A DNA stretch of 64,000 bases, taken from NCBI RefSeq assembly GCF_042885655.1, contig NZ_JBHVRO010000004.1, forward strand, positions 186,001 to 250,000, written 5' to 3'. The notes beneath the pieces are model-generated. The model was not told where the DNA came from, ran no database searches, and saw only the letters and a program-made list of their open reading frames with translations. This document shows, piece after piece, positions 8,712 to 17,613 of this stretch. A program made the position numbers and the translations under genes. The stretch comes from Psychrobacillus sp042885655 (lineage in GTDB: Bacteria > Bacillota > Bacilli > Bacillales_A > Planococcaceae). Every line of letters begins with the position of its first letter. Positions within the stretch are counted from its first letter, which is position 1.

Positions 8712-9409
8712 CTTTCTTTCTTTAAAAATAAATATATTAAAACATTAAAAGCGATAATGGAATAAACAAAGCCAAAAGCTGAACATATCCAAAATTCTTT
8801 TCCGAAATATTGTAGATCGTCTTTTACAAAAAAATTAATGATATTTACTACTGGAGGAAATAGTACAAACAACCACTTTAATATATCTAATTTCTCCACT
8901 ATTCCTTCATATGAAATTGTAACAACAATAACGAGAACTGCTAAAAGCCATTTATATTTCTTTGATACAAATGAAGAAATAGAGGAAAAAGATCCAACTA
9001 TTATACCGAACATGGCCAATAATAGATGAATAACAATCGAGAGGCATAAATGTATTGGCTGAATTTTTTCTTTAAAGCTGCTCATTATTATTGGATAGAA
9101 TACTGCAAAAAACATAAAAATAATTGCGATAAGTATACAAGTTATCCACTTTCCCCATAAATAACGTTTTTTCCCGAGTTGAACAAATAACATATTTTTC
9201 TCGGCTTCCTCTTCAATAGAGAAATTACTCATCGATACCCAGGTCATAACTATGTAAATGGCGGTGCTTGTTACTGCGTAACTACTTAATATTTCCATAC
9301 CACTGTAACTATATAAAATAACTACCCATATTAAAAACATTGTCGTTGGAGGAACTATTTTTAACGAGCGAATATAACTAATCAATTGGTATCTTATAAA
9401 TCCAAGCAC
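8708..9409 (-). CDS. ABC-2 type transporter permease subunit
   Basis: About 233 residues with six predicted membrane segments, no ATPase motif, and the feel of a small ABC-2 exporter permease. I start it at GTG 9409, because AGAAAGGAAG lies just upstream and this is 3 nt past the stop of the ATPase gene; the longer frame from 9445 would overlap that gene and has no ribosome binding site. It pairs with the adjacent ATPase. The substrate is unknown. Confidence 0.75.
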   Translation of the reverse strand: MLGFIRYQLISYIRSLKIVPPTTMFLIWVVILYSYSGMEILSSYAVTSTAIYIVMTWVSMSNFSIEEEAEKNMLFVQLGKKRYLWGKWITCILIAIIFMFFAVFYPIIMSSFKEKIQPIHLCLSIVIHLLLAMFGIIVGSFSSISSFVSKKYKWLLAVLVIVVTISYEGIVEKLDILKWLFVLFPPVVNIINFFVKDDLQYFGKEFWICSAFGFVYSIIAFNVLIYLFLKKES

Positions 9410-9411
9410 AT

Positions 9412-10233
9412 TTACTTCCTTTCTCTGACCTCTAGCACAGAACAATTTTTATTTAAAAGCTTTTTTAGTAAAACATCACTATAATCTAAGCTAACCGTCA
9501 GCATAGCTGTATCTCCGTCATAGTTAATATCGATAAAATCAAGTTCAGTGAAAATATCTTTGTTAGGAAATTTAACTTTGATTACTCTATTTTTATTTGT
9601 AGTTTCATTATGAAATGAAATATTCCTATCTTCCACGTATAAAGTCTGATCTGCTATGCAGTCTACTAACAGGTCTTCATGAGAGGTAAAAATAATTGTC
9701 ATTTGTTTTTTTAACTTTTCCAAAAGGGTCAATAGACTTTGTTGGGAGGTTGAATCCAACCCCGTTAACGGCTCATCTAAAAGAAGGATATCAGGTTTGA
9801 TTATAAGTGCTTGAAGGAGACCGACTTTTTGTTTTGTTCCTTTTGAACATTGTTTAAGAGGGGTATCCATAAAGGACTCTATTCCAAACAAATTGATATA
9901 TTCCAAGAGTTCTGATTCAATTTTTAACTTAGAAATACCATGAAAAGATGCTATTAGCATAAGGTATTCCTTAAGATTAAATCTAATGCTTTCTGGAAAA
10001 TGCTCTGGTACATACCCTATTCTTCTAGCATTCCTTCTTATTTTTCCACTTGTTGGTTCATAAATGCCCGCAAGAAGCTTTAATAAGGTGCTCTTTCCGG
10101 AACCATTTTGTCCACGGATAGCAATAGATATATTTTCTTCTAATTTAAAAGAAACATTTTGTAAAATTACATTGCCCTCTATTTCTTTTCTTAGATTTGA
10201 TACCTCGAAAACAGTTTTCTTCATATCAGCCAC
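9412..10233 (-). CDS. ABC transporter ATP-binding subunit
   Basis: 273 residues. Walker A GQNGSGKSTLLKLLAG is near residue 40, and Walker B is ILLLDEPLTGLD. The signature region is degenerate: CSKGTKQKVGLLQAL, with CSKG in place of LSGG. The C-terminal 60 residues after the H-loop (TSHED) form an extra domain. The ATPase and the permease below it make one two-gene exporter. A perfect 38-bp palindrome lies about 90 bp upstream and may be its operator. Confidence 0.85.
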   Translation of the reverse strand: MADMKKTVFEVSNLRKEIEGNVILQNVSFKLEENISIAIRGQNGSGKSTLLKLLAGIYEPTSGKIRRNARRIGYVPEHFPESIRFNLKEYLMLIASFHGISKLKIESELLEYINLFGIESFMDTPLKQCSKGTKQKVGLLQALIIKPDILLLDEPLTGLDSTSQQSLLTLLEKLKKQMTIIFTSHEDLLVDCIADQTLYVEDRNISFHNETTNKNRVIKVKFPNKDIFTELDFIDINYDGDTAMLTVSLDYSDVLLKKLLNKNCSVLEVRERK

Positions 10234-10310
10234 AACCCATTTTACATATATTTTAACACAATACAGTATATTTAGATGATTCAGAGAAACATTGTTGCAA
10301 ATATATTACA

Positions 10311-10361
10311 GGTGCCAGGCACCAAAACAAACATGAATGTTTAAACATTCATGTTTGTTTT
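10311..10361. repeat. GGTGCCAGGCACC motif joined to a perfect 38-bp palindrome
   Basis: GGTGCCAGGCACC (10311-10323) abuts a perfect 38-bp inverted repeat (10324-10361) whose half site is AAAACAAACATGAATGTTT. There is no spacer and no poly-T exit. It lies between the natB terminator and the upstream ABC exporter operon (minus strand). It could be a dimeric-regulator operator, a RNA hairpin or a small mobile repeat. Confidence 0.6.
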
Positions 10362-10400
10362 GCAATTTGTGAATATTAACTGTTTAAGTCACGTACATAA

Positions 10401-10438
10401 AAGTAGGAGCTGCCTTGTTTTGAAGGCAACTCCTACTA
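10401..10438 (-). terminator. Intrinsic terminator after natB
   Basis: AGTAGGAG-TTGCCTT pairs with AAGGCA-CTCCTACT around a short loop, with T-rich flanks on the minus-strand exit side. It follows the natB stop. Confidence 0.7.
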
Positions 10439-10456
10439 GATTTAATGAATTTAGTT

Positions 10457-11695
10457 TTAAGTTGTTACTTTTAAAACCGTTTTAATTTTTTGAATGACCC
10501 CGCCTGAGCTGTAAGTTAAGACGCTTCGTTTATAGAAGGATAGGCTGATTAAGAACAATAGTATTACGGTTCCAACTAAAATAAGCATCGATAGCATAGG
10601 TTCGAATGAAGAAATGTCTGTTGCGCCAATTCGAAGTGGCATAACCATTCCGGATGTGAATGGGATGTATGAGAATATTTTAATCAGTAACGTATCTGGA
10701 CTGTACATTCCAGAAAGTAACACGTAAAATCCGAGAATGCCAAGCATCATCGCAGGCATCATTGCTTGACCTGATTCTTCGACTTTAGAAACGAGTGAAC
10801 CAAGTAATGCACCAATGATTAAGTTAAGTATAATAGTTAGCAATAAAAACATAACTGCATATCCAATAAATCCGTAGGATAATTCGTTAACAACTTCTAA
10901 TACAGCATCCCATTTAGAGCCATTATCTATAAGCATGAATAGTAAACTCTGAACAATCAAAAGTGTCGCAATTTGAGTCAATGCCAATAAAAATGTTCCT
11001 GTCAGCTTTGCCAAGAAATGTGTAGATGGTTTCACGCTTGCCAGCAATACTTCTAAAACACGAGATCCTTTTTCAGATGCAACATCTGTTGTAATCATGG
11101 ATAAAAACGTCATTACAAAGGAATAGATTAAAAATCCAACTAAGAAAGAGGCACCTATGCCTGCAGCTTTTTCATCTTCACTTTTTCCGCTTTCCGATTC
11201 CTTATTTAAGTTTTTCATAGAAATAACAGTTTGAGACTGGAGAATCTTCTCTGCCTGCTCAGCAGTTAAATTGAGTTGCTGAACTTCATATAGCTTTCCA
11301 GCATACTGAAGTTGAGATGATAAATTCTGTTGATCATTAAAAGTTAATGGCTTATAAGTAGCGATATCAGCTGCTAGTGATTTATTTTGATCTCGAATAA
11401 AAATGGCTGCATCAAAATCACCGTCGATAACTTGTTTTTCTACCTCCGCAATCTCTTCAGAAGGGAAGGTAAATTCAATATCGCTACTCGATTTAAATAA
11501 GGCTTCAATATCTGCATTTGTTTCATTCAATAAAGCAATTTTCAATGGCTCATCTTGGAAAAATGCTTCCTTAATATTAGACCAAAACATGGCAACACTA
11601 ATAACCCCAACATATAAAATGATAGAAATAATAAATGGTTTTGCCTTGATTTTTTGTTTATATAATTGCTTAACGAGAAGCCAAAACTTAGACAT
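10457..11695 (-). CDS. natB: NatB-like ABC exporter permease
   Basis: About 412 residues. One membrane segment near the N-terminus is followed by a large extracellular loop (about residues 45-175). Five or six membrane segments then follow, the usual layout of NatB/YhaP-type ABC-2 permeases. The start at the ATG at 11695 overlaps the natA stop by 8 nt and is preceded by GGTTGGTGG; an upstream in-frame ATG would overlap natA further. With natA it probably exports Na+ or a drug. Na+ specificity is family-based inference. Confidence 0.8.
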   Translation of the reverse strand: MSKFWLLVKQLYKQKIKAKPFIISIILYVGVISVAMFWSNIKEAFFQDEPLKIALLNETNADIEALFKSSSDIEFTFPSEEIAEVEKQVIDGDFDAAIFIRDQNKSLAADIATYKPLTFNDQQNLSSQLQYAGKLYEVQQLNLTAEQAEKILQSQTVISMKNLNKESESGKSEDEKAAGIGASFLVGFLIYSFVMTFLSMITTDVASEKGSRVLEVLLASVKPSTHFLAKLTGTFLLALTQIATLLIVQSLLFMLIDNGSKWDAVLEVVNELSYGFIGYAVMFLLLTIILNLIIGALLGSLVSKVEESGQAMMPAMMLGILGFYVLLSGMYSPDTLLIKIFSYIPFTSGMVMPLRIGATDISSFEPMLSMLILVGTVILLFLISLSFYKRSVLTYSSGGVIQKIKTVLKVTT

Positions 11696-12587
11696 TCGTA
11701 CCACCAACCTTATCTTTGAAAATTTCATCTAGCGACAAGTAATCTAAACTAAATTTCTCGATAAATTTACCTTTTGAAACAAAGTCAAATATAGCTTGAG
11801 CGTATGATTCATCCGTTAAAGTAAGGATATACTGATCTTTGCCAACGTGAATATCCTTCACACCATCTAAATTTTGAAGCATTTCTTTTGGGACATCTGT
11901 TCGAATGGTAAGTTTCGTTTTCCCATATTGCTTTTTCAAATCTAATAAACTACCGGAAAATAAAGAGACACCGCGTTTCAATAAGCAAAGGTGATCACAA
12001 AGCTCTTCTACGTTAACCATTTGATGGCTGGAAAATAAAATCGTTGTCCCTTTTTCCTTTAACTCTAAAATTGCGTTTTTTAATAAATCCATATTAACAG
12101 GATCTAATCCGCTGAATGGTTCATCTAAAATAAGAAAATCCGGTTGGTGAATAAAGCTGGCAATAAGTTGTACTTTTTGTTGATTTCCTTTGGATAAAGT
12201 TTCGGCTTTCGCTTTTCGCTTATCTTCTAATTGAAAACGATCAATCCAATAATCCACTTCTTTATGAAGATCTTTACGAAGTTTTCCTCTTAACTCTCCA
12301 AAGAAATACAACTGATCTTCTACTTTCATTGTCGGGAAAATACCACGTTCTTCAGGTAAATATCCTAAAATATTTCTATTAATAGAATTAATATTTTTCC
12401 CTTCCCATGAAATCGTTCCTTCTGTCGTTTCTTGAAGATCTAAAATCATTCGAAACGTAGTTGTTTTACCAGCACCGTTTTGTCCAATCAATCCAAAAAT
12501 TTCACCTTTTTCTATCGTGAAGGATAGATTATCAACGGCTACAAAGTCTTGATATCTCTTAGTTACTTGATTAATAGATAACGTCAT
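11688..12587 (-). CDS. natA: NatA-like ABC exporter ATPase
   Basis: 299 residues. Walker A GQNGAGKTTTFRMI is near residue 36, the signature is LSKGNQQKVQLIASF, and Walker B is LILDEPFSGLDPVN, with the switch His in FSSHQM. A C-terminal accessory domain of ~80 residues (DUF4162-like) follows, as in NatA/YhaQ proteins. It is the first gene of a two-gene minus-strand operon with natB. Together they form an exporter in the membrane. Confidence 0.88.
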   Translation of the reverse strand: MTLSINQVTKRYQDFVAVDNLSFTIEKGEIFGLIGQNGAGKTTTFRMILDLQETTEGTISWEGKNINSINRNILGYLPEERGIFPTMKVEDQLYFFGELRGKLRKDLHKEVDYWIDRFQLEDKRKAKAETLSKGNQQKVQLIASFIHQPDFLILDEPFSGLDPVNMDLLKNAILELKEKGTTILFSSHQMVNVEELCDHLCLLKRGVSLFSGSLLDLKKQYGKTKLTIRTDVPKEMLQNLDGVKDIHVGKDQYILTLTDESYAQAIFDFVSKGKFIEKFSLDYLSLDEIFKDKVGGTNV

Positions 12588-12723
12588 ATGTAGACTCCAT
12601 TCTTTAATTTTTTTATTCTAACTACTGTATACGTTTTAGTTTATAGAATGTTTCAATTTTTTATGTAACGTTTACCAAAATGATACGTCAAATTCATAGA
12701 ATGGCAAAAAGAGGAGTGATACG

Positions 12724-14169
12724 ATGAAGAAAATAGGTATATTTACAGTAGTATTATTATTAATGGTAGGATTTGATTTCCATCAGCCGTTTGCTAAAGC
12801 GCAAAGTGAGGAAGAAGCAACGTTGAAACAACAAGACACTTCTAATTTTATAAAAACTTCAGGAATTATTACTGATATTGTCAAGCAAGATGAAACAATC
12901 ACACTTACAGTGGAGACACAAGAAAAAGAGCCACAAATCACTATATTGAAGCTGACAGATAACACACTTGTTTTCAATAGCGGAACGACAAAAGCATTAA
13001 AGAACGAAACCTTTAAAAAAGGGCAAAAAATAGATGCATATTACGATAAGAATAAACCAATGATTATGATTTATCCGCCACAAATTTCTCCGGAATTAGT
13101 GATAATAAATGACAATGAAAAATTCGGCAACGTAAAAGTAAGTAAGTTCGATAATAAATTTGTTAGTTTGGATAATGATTTAAAACTAAACATCGGAAAA
13201 GAAACAATTATAGTAAATGAAAAAGGCGAGAAACTTGATCAAAAAGAAATAACTGACAAAGAGCTCGTTGTATTCTATACAGTTTCCACTAGAAGTATTC
13301 CTGCTCAAACAACACCGAGTAAAATCATAGCGATTGACTATTCTGCAATCGAATTGAAACAAGAAGACACAACCAATTACATGAAATTTTCAGGGATAAT
13401 CAAAGGCATTGCAACACAAGATGGAAAAGCTATCCTAACAGTAGATACAGAAGAAAAAGAGCCGCAAACTACCATCTTTACAATTACAGACAATACACTT
13501 CTATTCAATAGTGGGACGACAAAAACAGTAAAAAAAGAGACTTTCAAAAAAGGACAACGACTTGACGCATACTATGATAAAAACAAACCAATGATTTTAA
13601 TCTACCCTGCACAAATTACCCCAGAGTTGGTTATCGTACAAGACGAAGAAAAGTTAGGTACTGTAAAAGTATCTAAGTTTGATGATGAATTTCTAAGTTT
13701 AGATAAAGAACTGAAGCTAAACATTGGCAAAGAAACACTTTTAGTAAATGAAAAGGGCGAAAAGATCAAACAAGAAGACTTAAAAGGAAAAGAACTAGTT
13801 GTATTTTATACAATAATGACTATGAGTATTCCAGCACAAACACCACCAAGTAAAATTGTAGCAATAAACTATCTTTCACCAGGTATGAAAGAAGTTTTGA
13901 ATATTATTGAAATGGATCATTTTATACAGAATGGAACAAAAATGATTCCACTTAGTAAAGTTGCAGAACAACTTGGCTACGAAGTGAAGACAAATTCAAA
14001 ACGATTTAGTACGACCCTATCATTAGGAAATAGTACCATCAAAGTTACACGCGGTAAAAAAACGTATAGTTACAATAAAAGCATACAACAATTTAAAGAA
14101 AAACCAGTAATAAAGAACAATAAAATCTATGTTTCAGAAGATATTTTAGAATTACTAAATCAACAATAA
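12724..14169 (+). CDS. Exported protein with a duplicated domain and a copper-amine-oxidase-N-like C-terminus
   Basis: 481 residues. A signal peptide (about 1-26) is followed by two tandem copies of a ~178-residue domain, starting near residues 38 and 217. Both copies share FKKGQ, DAYYDKNKPMI and LKLNIGKET. The last ~90 residues (MIPLSKVAEQLGYEV) look like the copper amine oxidase N-terminal-like domain, usually a cell-surface structural module in Firmicutes. GAGGAG precedes the ATG. The function is unknown; the internal duplication is clear and recent enough to be seen by eye. Confidence 0.8.
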   Translation: MKKIGIFTVVLLLMVGFDFHQPFAKAQSEEEATLKQQDTSNFIKTSGIITDIVKQDETITLTVETQEKEPQITILKLTDNTLVFNSGTTKALKNETFKKGQKIDAYYDKNKPMIMIYPPQISPELVIINDNEKFGNVKVSKFDNKFVSLDNDLKLNIGKETIIVNEKGEKLDQKEITDKELVVFYTVSTRSIPAQTTPSKIIAIDYSAIELKQEDTTNYMKFSGIIKGIATQDGKAILTVDTEEKEPQTTIFTITDNTLLFNSGTTKTVKKETFKKGQRLDAYYDKNKPMILIYPAQITPELVIVQDEEKLGTVKVSKFDDEFLSLDKELKLNIGKETLLVNEKGEKIKQEDLKGKELVVFYTIMTMSIPAQTPPSKIVAINYLSPGMKEVLNIIEMDHFIQNGTKMIPLSKVAEQLGYEVKTNSKRFSTTLSLGNSTIKVTRGKKTYSYNKSIQQFKEKPVIKNNKIYVSEDILELLNQQ

Positions 14170-14172
14170 GAG

Positions 14173-14216
14173 AAAATCCCTTCCTCCTCAGAAAAGAGAT
14201 CGAAGGGATTTTTTTA
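14173..14216 (+). terminator. Intrinsic terminator
   Basis: AATCCCTTC pairs with GAAGGGATT around the intervening loop, followed by seven T. It ends the exported-protein gene, and alkA converges from the right. Confidence 0.8.
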
Positions 14217-15128
14217 GTATAAAAACCTCCATAAATAGAAAGTTGCATATGCTTCCCAACCCGTCCAATGTAAGGATAGTTTTTGTATTTCATCTTTTGA
14301 AGGCTTTTTGTCAGAACCAGTCACATGCTTAATCGCATTATGCAGTCCTACGTCGTCAATTGGAAATGCGGAAGGAAACCTTAAGCAGCGCATTAACACA
14401 TAATTGGCAGTCCAAGGACCAATGCCACGTATCTTCGTAAGCATTTTTTCTGCTTTTTTCACGTCATTTGTTTCAAGTAGCATTTCTTTTGTGAGTAATC
14501 CTATTTCAATTTGATTTGCGACATCTATTAAGTACTCACACTTCTTCACAGTCATTTTTAAGCCTACTAAATCCACTACAGAGAGCTTCGCGATTTCACT
14601 TGGTGTTGGGAACATCCAATATTTCTCACCCTCAAACTCGATCGATCGACCAAATGTTTCGACCAAACGTCTCTTCAATGTATACGCATATGTCAAATTG
14701 ATTTGTTGGCCAAGTATTCCCCAGGCCATTGCTTCGAATAAATCTGGAATACCCATAATTCGTAGACCGTTAAAATTCAACACTGCCTGATGAAGAATTG
14801 TGTCTTTTTTGGCTAACTCATAAAAGTCTTTTATCTCTGTCTTCAAATCAAACCACTCGATAATGTATTGAACAATTTTTCCACGTGCTTGTTTACTTAT
14901 AGGTCTTGTATTTCCTAAAAACTTAATACAGATCGATTGTTCGTCTTGCTCGCAAATCTCTACAAGAGCTGTATATTCATCCATAGGAATCGCTTTTCTA
15001 ACTTTATTCTCTTGAATATGAAAAAGACATTCATTCGTGGATCTGGACAAATATTGAAGGTTTTGGTTAAAACTGAACTCGGACGATGTATTAAGGATGA
15101 TTTGCTCATCTTTTTCTTCCCATAACAT
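14214..15128 (-). CDS. alkA: DNA-3-methyladenine glycosylase II (AlkA)
   Basis: 304 residues. The HhH-GPD core is visible as IRGIGPWTANYVLMRCL followed by FPIDDVGLHNAI, where the second Asp of the IDD is the expected catalytic residue. It removes alkylated bases and starts base excision repair. The ATG at 15128 follows AGAGGTG. It faces adaA-adaB across 119 bp, so the three genes form a divergent adaptive-response locus. AdaA probably activates both sides (inference from Bacillus subtilis, where alkA and adaAB belong to one regulon). Confidence 0.9.
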   Translation of the reverse strand: MLWEEKDEQIILNTSSEFSFNQNLQYLSRSTNECLFHIQENKVRKAIPMDEYTALVEICEQDEQSICIKFLGNTRPISKQARGKIVQYIIEWFDLKTEIKDFYELAKKDTILHQAVLNFNGLRIMGIPDLFEAMAWGILGQQINLTYAYTLKRRLVETFGRSIEFEGEKYWMFPTPSEIAKLSVVDLVGLKMTVKKCEYLIDVANQIEIGLLTKEMLLETNDVKKAEKMLTKIRGIGPWTANYVLMRCLRFPSAFPIDDVGLHNAIKHVTGSDKKPSKDEIQKLSLHWTGWEAYATFYLWRFLY

Positions 15129-15247
15129 ATTGAGGCACCTCTTTCTAAACTTATTATAATCGTAAAGAATTTCGTTATCTTGCTATTATGTCATGAAAAT
15201 CAGCTTTTCTAACTAAATAAAAGTATACTAAAAAAGGAGGTGATTTC

Positions 15248-15814
15248 TTGAAAAACGAGAAAATATACGAGGAGTACTGGCAAGCAATTATAGAAAATAA
15301 CTCAACTTATGACGATGTATTTTATTATGCTGTAACATCTACTGGAATATTTTGTCGACCTTCTTGTAAATCTAGACCACCAAAAAAAGAAAATGTTCGT
15401 ATTTATATAGAAGCTAAAGAAGCGGTAGCAAATGGCTTTCGTCCATGTAAACGATGTAAGCCAACTGGTATGCGCTTACCTGATGAGGAATGGGTCATCC
15501 AAATTACGGAGTATATAAAAGAACATTACGAGGATCAATTAACTCTAGATATTCTTGCAGACATTTGTCATGGAAGTCCATTCCACTTGCAAAGAACATT
15601 TAAAAAAATTACAGGAATTTCTCCAGTAGAATACATCCAAAACACTAGAATAAATAAAGCGAAAGAATTGCTAGAAACAACAAACAAATCACTTGTAGAG
15701 ATAGGTTCTATGGTTGGAATGAATAATACTTCCTATTTCATCACGCTTTTTAAAAAGATAACAGGGGATACACCTAACCAATATAGAAAAAAGGAGATTT
15801 CAACGAATGAATAA
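15248..15814 (+). CDS. adaA: AdaA: methylphosphotriester-DNA methyltransferase / transcription activator
   Basis: 188 residues. The N-terminal Ada metal-binding domain has its four Cys in FCRPSCKSR and FRPCKRCKP. A C-terminal AraC-type pair of helix-turn-helix motifs follows (TLDILADICHGSPFHLQRTFKK and the second half to the end). The first domain accepts methyl groups from DNA phosphates and turns the protein into an activator. The start is TTG at 15248 behind a near-perfect AAAAAGGAGGTGAT site. It overlaps adaB by 8 nt. Confidence 0.93.
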   Translation: MKNEKIYEEYWQAIIENNSTYDDVFYYAVTSTGIFCRPSCKSRPPKKENVRIYIEAKEAVANGFRPCKRCKPTGMRLPDEEWVIQITEYIKEHYEDQLTLDILADICHGSPFHLQRTFKKITGISPVEYIQNTRINKAKELLETTNKSLVEIGSMVGMNNTSYFITLFKKITGDTPNQYRKKEISTNE

Positions 15815-16313
15815 AATATACTGGACGCATTTCATTCATCATGAATGGAAGCTGTATATGGCGGCAACTGAAAACGGCCTTTGTTATGTAGGTTCGCCTA
15901 ATAAACCGTATGAAGAGATGGAAAAGTGGCTGACGAAGCGTTTTCCAAAATACAAGTTAGAAGAAAATCCAAAAGCTTTAGAACTTTATATAATTGAAAT
16001 AAAAGAGTATTTAGATGGTGATCGTAGTGAATTTACATTGCCGGTAGAATTAAAGGGAACCGCATTTCAATTAGCCATTTGGGATGCATTAACTAAAATT
16101 CCTTATGGTGAAAAGAAATCTTACTCTCAAATTGCTGAATTCATCAATAACTCTGCAGCCATTCGAGCGGTAGGAGCTGCAATAGGTGCAAATCCAGTAC
16201 TCATTACAATCCCCTGTCACCGAGTTGTAGCAAAAAATGGGTCATTAACAGGCTACCGTGGTGGATTAGAAATGAAAGAAAAACTACTCACATTGGAAAA
16301 AGGTGAACAATAA
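15807..16313 (+). CDS. adaB: Methylated-DNA--[protein]-cysteine methyltransferase (AdaB/Ogt type)
   Basis: 168 residues. The active-site motif is IPCHRVV, with Cys as the suicide methyl acceptor, and the DNA-binding recognition helix lies in AAIRAVGAAIGANP. It repairs O6-methylguanine. It sits directly behind adaA with overlapping codons, so the pair is cotranscribed. The following acetyltransferase gene starts within a few bases of its stop and probably belongs to the same operon. Confidence 0.93.
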   Translation: MNKIYWTHFIHHEWKLYMAATENGLCYVGSPNKPYEEMEKWLTKRFPKYKLEENPKALELYIIEIKEYLDGDRSEFTLPVELKGTAFQLAIWDALTKIPYGEKKSYSQIAEFINNSAAIRAVGAAIGANPVLITIPCHRVVAKNGSLTGYRGGLEMKEKLLTLEKGEQ

Positions 16314-16317
16314 ATTG

Positions 16318-16761
16318 ATGACTAGGATAATAAATGAAGAATACCCTCTGAGCTTATTATTACTCGCTGATCCTTCCGAAAAACTTGTGAAGGAGTATTT
16401 AAAACGTGGACAGTGTTATATTTTTGAAAAAGATGATGAAACAATCGGAGTCTATGTCCTACTTCCAACTAGACCTGAATCTGTGGAACTCGTAAATATT
16501 GCGGTTGCAGAGCGGTATCAAGCAAAAGGAATTGGAAAAGCCCTTGTGTTAGATGCAATTGAGCAGGCAAAGCAGCACGGATATGGAATTATCGAAGTAG
16601 GGACAGGCAATTCAAGCATTGGACAACTTGCCCTGTATCAAAAATGCGGATTTCGTATTACTGGTGTGGACAGAGATTTTTTCACCATTCATTATGAAGA
16701 GGAAATTGTGGAAAATGGAATCGTATGTGGGGATATGATTCGACTAGCAAAGCAATTATAG
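16318..16761 (+). CDS. GNAT family N-acetyltransferase
   Basis: About 147 residues. The acetyl-CoA loop is seen as RYQAKGIGKALVLDAI (Q-x-x-G-x-G/A), followed by ALYQKCGFRITGVDRDFF, a typical GNAT end. The start is ambiguous: GTG 16303, TTG 16315 and ATG 16318 are all close to an AAAGGTG site. I use the ATG. Third gene of the adaAB transcript by position; the acceptor substrate is unknown. Confidence 0.82.
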   Translation: MTRIINEEYPLSLLLLADPSEKLVKEYLKRGQCYIFEKDDETIGVYVLLPTRPESVELVNIAVAERYQAKGIGKALVLDAIEQAKQHGYGIIEVGTGNSSIGQLALYQKCGFRITGVDRDFFTIHYEEEIVENGIVCGDMIRLAKQL

Positions 16762-16765
16762 AAAC

Positions 16766-16797
16766 GAGCTGCCCGATTGAGGCAGCTTATTTTTAGT
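16766..16797. terminator. Intrinsic terminator (bidirectional)
   Basis: AGCTGCC pairs with GGCAGCT around CGATTGA and is followed by TTATTTTT. It lies between the convergent ada operon and aroD. Confidence 0.7.
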
Positions 16798-17545
16798 TTG
16801 TATTTAATATTTCTAGCATTCTTCTAAGTTCACTAGCTGGTATTTGTCCAGGAGCGGATGCTTCTATTCCAGAACCAAATGTAGCGGCAGAGCCAAAAAC
16901 CTGTCCCGATATTCGACTAATAACCCCAGTGGCAGCCATCGACATCGTAATAATTGGTCGGTCTGCATACAGTGAATTCATCGTATACGTTGCATCTAAT
17001 AACGTGAGTACATCAATGGGGGATCTAGGCATTACAGCTATTTTCGGTATATGCGCACCTAATTCCTGCATTCTTCTGAGTCTCCAAATAATTTCCTCTT
17101 TTACTGGTGTTTTTTCGAAATCATGATTAGACATGATGATAAATACATTATGAGTTATAGCAATTTCTACAATTTCATTCACATGAGGAGAAAATAACTC
17201 CACATCTATTAAGTCGGTTTCTTTTGTTTGCACAACTTCCCCAAGAAGCTGTTTGTAGTAAGAATCCGTGATTTTTTTATTTCCACCTTCACGGTGACTT
17301 CTAAAGGTGAACAAAAGTGGGGTTGGAAATAATGCATTACGAATAGCTGAAAGAGTACTTTTGACTGTATCAATATCTTCAATTTCTTCTAGCATATCAG
17401 CACGCCACTCTACAATATCAGGACTTGATTGCTTGATTGTTTTTATTTCCAAAAGAAGCTGATCTGTGTTTTTTCCCATAAGAGGGACAATGATCTTCGG
17501 TATGTCTTTACCGATATGAATATCTCGAATAGAAACAATTTTCAT
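16793..17545 (-). CDS. aroD: Type I 3-dehydroquinate dehydratase
   Basis: 250 residues, the usual length of the class I enzyme. The active-site His lies in IIMSNHDFEKTP and the Schiff-base Lys in PKIAVMPRS; TFRSHREGG and the C-terminal MSMAATGVISRISG loop also fit. It converts 3-dehydroquinate to 3-dehydroshikimate in aromatic amino acid synthesis. No other shikimate gene is nearby, so it stands alone. Confidence 0.93.
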   Translation of the reverse strand: MKIVSIRDIHIGKDIPKIIVPLMGKNTDQLLLEIKTIKQSSPDIVEWRADMLEEIEDIDTVKSTLSAIRNALFPTPLLFTFRSHREGGNKKITDSYYKQLLGEVVQTKETDLIDVELFSPHVNEIVEIAITHNVFIIMSNHDFEKTPVKEEIIWRLRRMQELGAHIPKIAVMPRSPIDVLTLLDATYTMNSLYADRPIITMSMAATGVISRISGQVFGSAATFGSGIEASAPGQIPASELRRMLEILNTN

Positions 17546-17613
17546 AAAACTACTCCCCTCTAACTGTGTTTTACGTTATATTAACATACAAAGATAAGGA
17601 GGAGTGAAATAAT

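Noticed and set aside
11403..11732. 109-codon plus-strand frame within natB
   Set aside because: It is antisense to a well-supported gene and has no ribosome binding site.
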